NCBI GenBank assembly: GCA_003024785.1
Contig: PUQB01000030.1
Span: 425,414 to 489,413, forward strand
From: Selaginella tamariscina
Taxonomy: Eukaryota; Streptophyta; Lycopodiopsida; Selaginellales; Selaginellaceae
DNA: 64,000 nucleotides
Reading direction: 5' to 3'
Shown: in pieces, positions 31,775 to 42,160 of the stretch
Layout: the number at the start of each line of letters is the position of its first letter
How positions within the stretch are numbered: position 1 is the stretch's first letter
The notes under the pieces: generated by a model
What the model saw: the letters and a program-made list of their open reading frames with translations, nothing else
Told to the model about the DNA's origin: nothing
Databases searched by the model: none
Position numbers and translations under genes: made by a program

Positions 31775-33341
31775 AATTAATGTTTTGAATTTGTACTTAC
31801 AACGAGTTAGCAGCAGCAACGTTCTAGATTGACATTGAATGCAAAATTTAGTAACTACAGAATAAACAAATTATATAAGAATGTTAAGAATATCTGTGGG
31901 GTAACTGTATTATGGTGCATTTTAATTACTCATATATTATATGGAACTTAATTATTAATTATTTAAATTTTACTTAATTATATTCTTTATTACGTGTAAA
32001 ATTATTTCAAAAATAATGAATTAGTTTACACATCGTCAGTGTTATTAAGAATCATCTAATTAAATTTGATTTTTTACAATTGAAATAAACATTGAACAAT
32101 ATATTTTAGTTCATTATTTTGAATGTGCATGAAAAAAGTATATTTTACATGTGCTATACTGCAAATTTTTACTTAAAATGAATAAAGATAGTTTAATTAA
32201 ATTTATAAATCTTCTTTATTTTTTAATCAAAATTTAACAGTAAATACATTGGCATGCATTTTTATCAGCCCAGGGATCATCCATGGTGGAAAGATCGTAA
32301 ACAATAGTAATAATTTATACTTATACGTATTAATTTAAGAGAGCGAGAGAGGATTTTTCTATATGCAGGAACAAGACTTTTGTATAAACGAGAACAAGGC
32401 TTTTTTTTCTATCGCGTGTTTGATTGATACTATTAAAAACCTTTAATAAAACTAAACTTGACTGGTAATGTGGTATTTTGAAGAGTATATGTAGCTGATT
32501 ATCATATCACATAATGTCACATGTTTTTATATTTATTACCAAAATAATATTGAGTAATTAAATTATGATTTTTTTGTTCTGACATTGTCTGTGTGTATGT
32601 GTTATAGATTAATTGAGCTATGAATGCTCGATATAAATAGTACATAAAATAGAAATCAATATTCATATAGAGATTGTAAAAAATTTATAATTATATTGGA
32701 CCCATAGGTTAAATAAAAAGTATTTATTTATTTAGTATCGCACCACAATTTTCTTATTAAAATCGTTATAACAACCCCAGTATAGTATCAGTTTTTCAAA
32801 AATATCAAATGTAAATTCTTTAAAATTTGAACTGTTCATTCCTTATTTGAAAATATAAAACAAAAATAAAAAATAAAAAGAATGCACAGTGCGTTGGAGT
32901 GGCACGAGTTGCTGTAAACGGCAATAATTTTACTTATATTTTAATAAGAATAAACGAATTATATAAAAAATTCAAAAATATATACTGCTGAAAATATGAT
33001 GTTTACCTTACTTAAGTTTAAGTTGCAGTGTAAACTTCATCAGCTACTCACATACCACACACACAACAAATACGTAATTTTATACGGAGATTCTTAAAAT
33101 ATACCTTAGAGTTTTCTGATGTGTACATGAATGAAAGCAAAAAGCTGTTCCATTTAAATATTAAACAATAAAATTTATTAACTTAAATAAATTAGCAGGA
33201 CTTTCTTTTGATCCATTTTATATTAAGTGATAAACTGTAACTCACACATGACTTCTAGCTAAGCCATAATGTTAAAAGTAATAATAAATATAATGAAGTA
33301 AATTATAATTTGATATTAATTGCAAACAACTGTCAATCACA

Positions 33342-33386
<45 letters not shown>

Positions 33387-34660
33387 ACTGACTTGCTTAG
33401 AGTTTGATTGGTTGACTTAACAAGTTGTGTGTGTGTGTGGTTTAATTCTTACATGATGTGTTTACTCTATAGCTAGACCGACACAAAAGCCTTAAGTAAT
33501 CACTTAATGCTAATAACCGAGTCATCAATGTATGCTTATCATGGTATCTGAATATCTTACTGCTAGATCGTATACACTTGCAAACACCCATACGTAGATG
33601 CATACTGTATATACAACAAACACACACACGCACACACAATTAACAATTTATTAAAATCTTTTAAAATAAAATTCATATGGTTTAAGTTAAAAGTATTGAT
33701 TCTATGGTAATTTAAAACTGATTATCTTGTACACATAATGTTTTTCAATTGTGTGGTTTTCTACTTATACTTCTATAAAAAGTTGCTAAATTGTTGTATT
33801 TATAGTGAATATCTGAGTGTGCGTGCGTGTGTTATAATTTGGAATGCTTGATATAAAATAGTATAGAAATCCATATTAATATAGATTATAGAAGTGTAAA
33901 ATATTATACATTGTTCGTGGTTCCACACGTTAGATATATTATCTGTATAGACAAAAACCATTTTAAGCATATTGCAATTTGATTAAGTTCAAAACCACAA
34001 ATTTTGAAATTAATGTTAATTCTTTTAAAATGTCAACTGTTAAATACTTTCCTGTTCAGTCTTTAAGAAAAGAAAACGTCTGCTGGCAGGATACAGTAAA
34101 ATATGAAATAACATAATTTGACTTTATTATTATTCGGATAAATAATGTGAAAGGTACTGTAAGAAGTCAAGTTGTTTAGAAAATAAAGATATTATATAAA
34201 ATGCTTAACAGTGTACTCTAATTAAAGTTCATATATTGCTTACTTGTGTGTCTGCGCGCGTATATGGATGTCCATCTATATTTATATATATGAAATTAAC
34301 TATTCATAAGTTTACCTTAGGGTCTTCTTTTGTTATATTATAACTATACAAAAGTAATATTGAATAATAATTAAATTATGAATTCTTTATTTCTGATATC
34401 CTGTGTATTAAAGTTTAATTGATTTATATATAGACTAATATATTAACATCAAATATAATTTCATTATTTAATATCTATGTATATTTTATGGTAAAAACCT
34501 AACATAAAATTTCAATTTCATTAGGTTCAGTTTAGTAAAATGTTAACTACTTTTAAAGTTTGTATGTTTTAAGGACTTTTTCAAATATGAAGGATATAAT
34601 AAAAATATAAAAATATTGTAAGTATATATGTGTATAAACATATCCATATATCAACAGAAG
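31775..34660. other. AT-rich spacer between the inverted-repeat arms
   Basis: No supported gene. It contains (CT)n(CA)n at 33343-33388 and imperfect repeats related to 28661-28930 (for example ATCCATATTAATATAGATTA at 33868). Confidence 0.5.
33343..33388. repeat. Compound (CT)n(CA)n microsatellite
   Basis: A CT tract directly followed by a CA tract. The same compound type occurs at 63751-63797. Confidence 0.85.
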
Positions 34661-35649
34661 ACGCATGTATAAGCAGAAGTATAAACTGTGCTTGCAAATA
34701 AATAATATATATATATATTATATTAATAAATTGTGTTAACAATAATATATATGGTATATTTAATTTTTATCTTTATAAAATATATGCAACATGGAATATT
34801 TAAAGAACATACTGAGAATATAATTTTTATTTAATTTATTAAATTTATATATATGTGTTTATTTTAAATATATAAATTTGTATTGTATTATAAATTCATA
34901 TTAATAGTTTAAATTTTATAGAATATAATTATAAATATTACTATTATTAAAAGTTATATTGTTTCATGCACGATGACCTAGACATTAAATGGTTAAGGGA
35001 CCTTAAAAAGTTCTTTTAAAAATTAGATAAGGTTATACATAAATTTAAATGTAAGTTTTCTATATAATTTTAACATAATAAAAACCCATCAAAATGACCC
35101 TTAAATTTATGTCAAGGGTTTTGCAAAAGTTTAATTTTAATAAGAGATCTACATAAAGCTTTTTATTATTATAACTTACAAAAGTCTGACTTCAGAATCG
35201 AGCAATTTAGCTATTAAATTTATCTATTAATCATTTTAAGTGCTTGAATAAATTATAAATAGTAAACTACATTAAATTTATTACTATAATGAAATAATTT
35301 TAAAATGCATTATAAAGTATAAATATATAAAGTCCTCACACAAACATAAAAGAATGTTATTGATTCAAGCTGTTAAGCACAGTCACTTTATTTGAGTTAA
35401 CTAATATAAAATGTAGTTCAAGGAGTCCTGTGATGGTGTATATACACAGATGTGTGTGTGTGTTCTTGAATTTAAGTTCAAATTCTATACTTCTTTTTAA
35501 TCACATTGAATACATTAACAAGACTACTGAGCAGCTCTGTGTTGAATAAAGCCTTTTTAAAACTTGTACTAGTATTTATATATGGTATATAGAGTAATAA
35601 ATTACACAATGCTGTGAAATTATGATATTATGCATTTCGTTTAAAAAAC

Positions 35650-36135
35650 TTCATTAGTGCAAGGTAGAAACCGCAAGTATACTTAAAATTCGTCCGTAGC
35701 TACTCTGAATCGTAACATCGGACGGCTCTCTTCGCTTAAAGATACTTTTTAAAGGTGTACCCTATCCAAGTGAAGAGCGAGAGAGTGACATGCCGATACA
35801 CTATGCTAGAACGTCGTTCCGTACTCCAAAATCTCATAGGAAGAAGAGAACGAGAATGAGAAGAAGAATATGAAGAAGGATTCAGGTAAGGTAAGCAAGA
35901 AAGGCAAACCGGAAGCAGCGGAAGGCAACGGAGCAAGAGATCCGAAAGGAGATGCTACGCATTGATTGTTGTCCAGTTCTTTTATATGCATAATATATAC
36001 ATTTTCTGTTCTTTATACACTGTCTTTGTTGCCGATGGTAGCGCACCTCAAAAATCCGTGTCGGCGCGTTCATCCGAGACCCCGGGCGGTATTTTGAGGA
36101 AGAATTCAACAAAATGTACCCGCGTTTAAAGATCG
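35650..36135 (+). pseudogene. Unrecognised coding remnant, arm B
   Basis: Plus strand carries the same peptides as 25438-25916: KGVPYPSEERESDM, RTSFRTPKSHRKKRTRM and SARSSETPGRYFEEEFNKMY. It is followed by the tandem units and the SNF2 block in the same direction. Confidence 0.35.
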
Positions 36136-36456
36136 AGCTCTATTCCGAAGCGGAATTGTGTCACAGAAGAGAATCGGGGATAAAAACTTGATTTTTATCT
36201 CTACGCACGGTACCTGCCTTGGTTCACAGAGACATTGAAGAGAATTTGATAAAAACCAAGTTTTTATGTCTCACAATCGGAAAATCAAAAGAGGACGAGC
36301 TCTATTCCGAAGCGGAATTGTGTCACAGAAGAGAATCGGGGATAAAAACTTGATTTTTATCTCTACGCACGGTACCTGCCTTGGTTCACAGAGACATTGA
36401 AGAGAATTTGATAAAAACCAAGTTTTTATGTCTCACAATCGGAAAATCAAAAGAGG
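36136..36456. repeat. Two tandem ~162-bp units, arm B
   Basis: Units begin at 36136 and 36298 (GAGCTCTATTCCGAAGCGGA) and match the three units of arm A in reverse complement. The copy-number difference (2 versus 3) arose after the arms formed. Confidence 0.9.
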
Positions 36457-36575
36457 ATTGCCGACAAGCTAACTCTCTTGAGGTATCGTGTGTGTGTGTG
36501 TTGTGTGTGTGTGCGTTCACGTCGGTTCTTAGGTATTGGCAAAACGCTACAAGTGGTTGCTCTCTTCTTTGTCAG

Positions 36576-36768
36576 GTCAAAATATGGAAATATTGTTGTT
36601 TAATAGGCAAACCAAAGACTCTTCGAATTCAAGAATGACAACTTTTATCCTCTCCTAACCAGACACTGAGAAGGCACCAGAATGTTATTGCTTCTTCCAG
36701 GCCCGAGCTTCTCATATGTGATGAAGCCCACCGGCTCAAAAGCTGGTAAAGTTCCTTTTTTTCTTTGT

Positions 36769-36802
<34 letters not shown>

Positions 36803-37015
36803 TTCCTACATTACATACACAGTGCGTGTAAGATGTATGAAACTTCGGTCTGCGCTACAAGTTCTCTTACACCAAACAATATGAAATGCAATCGAGATTT
36901 TTTTACTGGTAAATAACCTGTACTTGTTCTTTAAAGGTTTCTAACATCGAAATGAACAGTATGAAACACCGGCTTGAGCGAGTTTTATGCATTGGTTAGC
37001 ACAGCATTTAACCGA
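36576..37015 (+). pseudogene. SNF2/RAD54-like helicase fragment, arm B
   Basis: Plus strand: QTLRRHQNVIASS and RPELLICDEAHRLKSW end at a donor (AAAGCTG/GTAAAG, 36745). A TG-rich intron follows, then GLSEFYALVSTAFNR at 36975-37015. The motif II DEAH box is intact. It is convergent with POLL copy B, the same arrangement as in arm A. Assignment to the RAD54 branch rests on the LLICDEAHRLK match and is moderate. Confidence 0.55.
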
Positions 37016-37536
37016 TACACACACACACATGCTTGCCCAAAGAATATAATAAAGAATGTTGAGCATGATATAACTAAATTACGGTATTGAAGATGGCATA
37101 TTCCCATAAACATGTCCGGTTGTCTGTTTAAATATAACATTGATGTTATTAAACATACTATCTTTATTTATTATTATTGATTAAATTAACATACCTTTCT
37201 AGCGTTTTCATCAACCTGAAGTCCATTCTGCGCAGTTCTTGTACAAGCGCGACACACACATACAGTGTAACTGTGTGTGATACAATTGATTGTGTTCTGT
37301 TTTTCCAAAGAGAAGTTAGCTATAAACAAAAACATACAATACTTCATAACAATACAGGAGAGGGAGAGGGAGAGGAAGACGTAGATATATGAATATACAT
37401 CCACCTAGAACCGTCTGGATGTGTAATGAGAATGTCAATGTCTCCACATGTCTCTTTACCCCTTCGATATGAACCTGCTGCATTCACCCAAGCCTAGAAC
37501 ACACACACACACCGAAGCCTAAAACATCAATGCTAA

Positions 37537-37591
37537 AGATCTCTCCCTTTCCCTCTCCCTCTCCCTCTCAAACACACACACACACACCCCA
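37537..37591. repeat. (CT-rich)/(CA)n compound microsatellite in POLL copy B
   Basis: CCCTCT repeats followed by (CA)n, immediately 3' (minus sense) of the TPG/GTACGTGGGG donor; copy A has the mirror at 23760-23805. Confidence 0.7.
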
Positions 37592-38389
37592 CGTACCCCG
37601 GGTGTAAGTGATTCAACCACGTTTCGCACAAATGTTTCAACTTGCGAGACTTCTTTGCGGGGCATTCTCAAATTAATATCATCATAGTATTTAACTCCCA
37701 TGCGAGCCATAACAGACGGTGACTCTCGTTAATTAAGTCCTTAACCTCTCCGTAACCCTTTTATAGAGCTCACGAGCGTGTGTTGCACCTATTCCCCATA
37801 CAGAACCCAGTACTTGTATTCCCCCAACCTATAAAAATTTACTATTACTTAATCTGATTACTACGCTTGTATTTTCAAGTTGATACGTGTGTGTGTGTGT
37901 GTGTGTGTGTTATATACACGGAGGGGGAGGGACGACGTTGAACAACCTGTTTGACATCAACTCAACAACTAAGACTCTAGTTAATTTTATAATTAAACTG
38001 CTATCTATTAATTAAGTTAAACTATTTAATACATGTTCATTTAAATTAAACTAAATTAGTTAAACAAATTACCTCTGCTTTAAGGTGGTCAGCTTTTGAA
38101 GACGACCGGTTCCAAGAATTTATTTAATTTTCTGTAATAATGAAAATCCATGTTTCTGTTTCTAACTTGTTCAGACCTTGTACGGTAAACCTCGTAACTT
38201 ATTCACAGCCTGTAAAAACATATTTTACACTCTACAGATATGTACATGCACACACACACGTGTGTGTGCATGCTTACCCTTCTGTACATGACCGATCTTC
38301 ATTGGTCACCGAGGACGTCCTCATAGATATGTGTAAGATGCTCATTAAGATTCGCAGATTCCTGTTTACCATAAAACGTCTTGATTCAG

Positions 38390-38390
38390 G

Positions 38391-38425
<35 letters not shown>
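38390..38425. repeat. (TA)n microsatellite
   Basis: About 17 TA units; the arm A counterpart (22937-22960) is shorter. Confidence 0.8.
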
Positions 38426-38426
<1 letters not shown>

Positions 38427-38714
38427 CTTTACAGTTATGTGGACATACAAATTCACTCATTCAGAATATGAGAGTTCTGAAGAAGATGATAATCTTAACT
38501 TCAGAGATAAACTCAGACGTAAACAACTCTAATTCCTGTATACGCATTATTACCTACATATATACATTAGATTTTAAACGTGTGTGTGCGTGCGCACTGT
38601 GGTGTCCAAATACATATGTACCTCAAGCTGGCCTGGGTTGTGATGTCAACACTCTCTGTCTGAGTGCTTCCGATATTTGTATGCTCAGTAGCGATCTTTA
38701 AAGGAAACCCACGT

Positions 38715-38717
<3 letters not shown>

Positions 38718-38761
<44 letters not shown>
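38718..38761. repeat. (AT)n microsatellite
   Basis: About 21 AT units next to a POLL linker exon; longer than its arm A partner at 22609-22640. Confidence 0.8.
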
Positions 38762-38765
<4 letters not shown>

Positions 38766-39898
38766 ACATAAGATACAACACACACACACACACATGCTTA
38801 CTGTTGGGAAACCTCCATGGCCATATACTGAGAATGCTCAGTAGGGATCTGCAAATACATACCATAAGTTAACACAAATATTTCCATTGTGTGTGTGTGT
38901 GTGTGCGCACTTACTTGTTGGGGACACTGTGTATTAGTGTGTTGTATGAAATGCTCTCTAGTGACCTGAAAGAAAACAAAACTCAACAAAAAAAAACACA
39001 CCGTGTTGTACACTCATACTCGTTGGGAGGTCTCCATGTGTTCTTGGACGGTAATATGTTGAGTGACTAGAGTTTGAGAAGGTTTAAGCGGGTTTTGCAG
39101 CTGGTAAGTCTCTGTTGAGACTACATGTCCTTCCGTTAAGCATGTCTGTAACCATTCATAGAGCAGAAAACACTGGAAAAAACCATATATAATGCGTTAG
39201 TACTATACATTAATACATTTGTATACAATGTGTATACGTCATAGTACATGCTTGAGATGCTCAAGGTCGACTTCTTCATAGCTTTCTCATTGCAAGCAAA
39301 TACAAGTATAATGGGATATTCTTAGAATCTGAAATGCAACCTCCAAGTTTCCAAATCTGTAGAAAATCGTGGTTGTGTGTGTACAATATATATGCTTATG
39401 TAACTTTAAGATGCCATATACATACATAGTGTAGGCACAACGCACACGTACATATATACGTAAGCTACATATAAGTGTGTGTAACTATACAAACGCACGC
39501 ACAACACAAACACGGCGTGCGTGATATCAATACCAGATATTAAGATCCACGCATATATATGTTCTAAACACACAGAATGTACACACGCACGACTTATTTG
39601 TACAACTATGAACTCCACAAACACGTAACACACACACACATGTATGTGTGTGGCCGTGCATGTATATGTGTGTGTGTGTTGTGTGAAATATACACACAGA
39701 TGCTGGTCCATCTTAGAAATCTTAAGAATGCACCTGTCAAAGAATTGCTCTGAATTTTCTTGCACATCGTGTTCTTCAGACTCGGTGTATCCCCTGCTTC
39801 TTACTGTAGCCCTAAAACAGGGCATTTTACAAATATTATACTTCTATCAAACTTCAATTAATTAATTATATATTTTATTAGTGAACGTGGAAGAAAGG

Positions 39899-39972
39899 TG
39901 CGGCGAGCGTGGATCGAACACGCGACCTTTAGATCTTCAGTATAAACGCTCTCCCATCTGAGCTATCCCCGC
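39899..39972 (-). tRNA. tRNA-Phe(GAA)-like gene, possibly a pseudogene
   Basis: Minus strand begins GCGGGGATAGCTCAGATGGG, has CTGAAGATCT with anticodon GAA, and ends GTGTTCGATCCACGCTCGCC then GCA. D and T arms are intact and boxes A and B are present. There is one extra nucleotide between the D stem and the anticodon stem and one mismatch in the anticodon stem (74 nt instead of 73). It is very close to plant cytosolic tRNA-Phe, so it is either a recent pseudogene or a functional variant. It lies just outside arm B and divergent from a PPR fragment. Confidence 0.65.
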
Positions 39973-40086
39973 TTTATATTTTAAATCTCGCAACTGATTA
40001 CTTAATTCAAAATTTTGAAACTGTTCCGTAATAAATCGTAAGGAACAACAAACACCGGAAATCGCCTCGCAACAATGCCAACACCG

Positions 40087-40760
40087 ACCCAGTTACTGCT
40101 GACGAAGACGGTATCACTCCAAGCAATGCACTACATATTTCAGCATTCAAATAGTGTGCAATCAATAGGGACCTCCAAACAGGTACATATCCATATACAT
40201 TTACAAGTACGTGGGTGTGTATCTACACACAGGTAGAAGAATCCACGCTCTAGTGGGCATCAAACATATTCGTGGCAAACACCGTGCTGGATATGTACAC
40301 AAGATGTAGTAGCATGGAACTGGTCAAGAAACTCTTTGATGAGATGCCAAATCGAGCGATTATCTCATGGAACACTATGATCATGGGATACGCACAGAAT
40401 GGACTAGGACATGCCTCACTTCAAATGTTTGATACAATGCAGGAACAAGGCTTTGTTCCATATCACGTGCGTTTGTTGCTGTTCTCAAGGCGTGCACCAG
40501 CCGCTATAGCTTCTGAAGAACAATGGCACCACATCGAACAAGTATCACCACCATCTAACAAACAGGTGTGTGTGTGTGCGCGCGTGTTATTATAGTCGTT
40601 TTATAAGATGCATATACAACACACACACATGTTACTGTAGACTTATTCCCATGAACCGGAAGAAGCCCTCAAGTTGTTCAATGACACGCAGGAAGAAGGA
40701 TTTGAGCCCGTTTGTGTCTGCACTTTCTGCGTGCGCATGTGTGTCTGAGTTTGTACTGGA
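40087..40760 (+). pseudogene. PPR gene fragment (plus copy 2, best preserved)
   Basis: Exon 2 (40233-40565) reads RRIHALVGI..., FVANTVLDMYTRCSSMELVK, KLFDEMPNRAIISWNTMIMG and YAQNGLGHASLQMFDTMQEQ, typical PLS-class PPR motifs. It ends in AACAG/GTGTGTGTGTG, so the donor is inside a GT microsatellite. Exon 3 (from 40641) has EPEEALKLFNDTQEEGFEP. About two to three repeats are present, far short of a real PPR protein. The family functions in organellar RNA editing and processing. Confidence 0.7.
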
Positions 40761-40837
40761 TGTTAGGAAGAGTCTTCAGATATACAATCTGTTCTACACA
40801 AAGGAAATATAAATAATTAATTCAATATACATATTGA

Positions 40838-40858
40838 ATACACACACACACACACACA

Positions 40859-40889
<31 letters not shown>

Positions 40890-40898
40890 GATAGAGAG

Positions 40899-40938
<40 letters not shown>
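40838..40938. repeat. Compound (CA)n(TA)n(GA)n microsatellite
   Basis: Three different dinucleotide tracts in direct succession, ~100 bp in total. Confidence 0.9.
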
Positions 40939-41019
40939 TGAAATATTTAATAAAAATATTTATATTTAACAAAAATTAAGTTTAAGTTTGAAATACTGAA
41001 ATATTTTTAATAATAATTT

Positions 41020-42160
41020 TAAATTTGTTAATACGAATAATATTATTAATTTTTAAAAACTCTGATAATTCGATATTTGTTAATCACACTACACCCACGG
41101 GCAGATTATACCGTGGAATTTATTTGAATCCCACAAGCCATATATAATATACAGACCTTACGTAACTATTCCAGGCTAAGAAAAAGAAATTTAAATTACA
41201 TATGCACATACGTATTGAAAGAATTGAAAATTACATGTGTAACCATTATTAAAAAGCATTCATTAAAAAAATCAATTTGATAATATTATGAAGATTTATA
41301 AAACCAATAATATTGATATATATAATATAATATATTGTATTTAATCAATTCATTTTAGTTTGTTTACATATACTTTAACCTTATATTAGAAGTGACTATA
41401 ATTACTTATATATATATATATTATATATATATATATTATTTCTTAAAATTTTTTAATTTTTTAAAAATTTGATTGACATTGTCATTTATGTAAATAACAT
41501 TTAATAATAAAGTATATATCACTTTTGTATATAAAATACTTACGCACAAAATTAACAATAACAATAAAGAATGTTATGTTTATGCGTACATTGTAATACA
41601 TAGGTATATGACACACATACTGGCTCATATGAAGTATGTTGTATACAATGAGATAATATGTAATGAATATAGTTAATTGCTTTTCACATTAGTGTGAAAC
41701 TTGATAATTGGGAATATTCAGAGATTTAGGTTTCAGGTACTGTTTGTGATCTTCCCATCATGGCTGATCAAAATGCATCCGAGCATAGACAAAGTACTGT
41801 TTATCAATTTTTGGTGATGGCCAATGTAAGTATAGCGACACATTTATTTTTAAATTTTAATTAAAATTTACATAAAAAATTTATAAAGATTAATTAAAAT
41901 ATATTTATTAAGAATCAAATTTAATTAAAAAATATATTAAATTTTATTTATCTATTCAGATACAGACGTGCTTTAGGCATTTTACTTGGAGCAACTATCG
42001 CTTATATTTATTTAACTGGTGCAATAGTAATTTCTATTAATTATTGTTAACTTTATTAATTAAGAATGTTATATTTAATAAACCATATATATTTCATATT
42101 TATTTATTTAGGTGGCTCAGATACTCCGACTTGAATTAAACCGAGCATTAGAGATTGTTC
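41020..42160 (+). pseudogene. Unrecognised duplicated module X, plus copy
   Basis: Inverted counterpart of 29530-30620. MADQNASEHRQSTVYQFL starts at 41761 with a GTAAGT donor-like site after GGCCAAT. A middle piece around 41959-42020 can be read RRALGILLGATIAYIYLTG, and VAQILRLELNRAL lies at 42113-42150. The order and the intervening AT-rich sequence match the minus copy. Confidence 0.4.

Larger units (their letters stand above)
34661..39835 (-). repeat. Arm B of large inverted repeat
   Basis: Reverse-complement partner of 21361-26912. It carries POLL copy B (-), SNF2/RAD54-like pieces (+) and two ~162-bp units, and lacks ~150 bp of the first POLL exon and ~60 bp before the palm exon. Confidence 0.9.
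37085..39835 (-). pseudogene. POLL: DNA polymerase lambda gene, copy B
   Basis: Reverse-complement counterpart of copy A with the same exon order. It differs usefully: the catalytic exon reads in one frame as [20 protein letters not shown] followed by ILITHPDG (37490-37412), keeping the family X GS-x-RRGK and D-x-D signatures that copy A breaks by one G. It also keeps CAA where copy A has TAA in a linker exon. It lacks part of the BRCT-start exon and the LLARL segment before the palm exon, and shares copy A's 16-bp palm deletion. The end of the gene is missing. Not functional as it stands. Confidence 0.8.
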
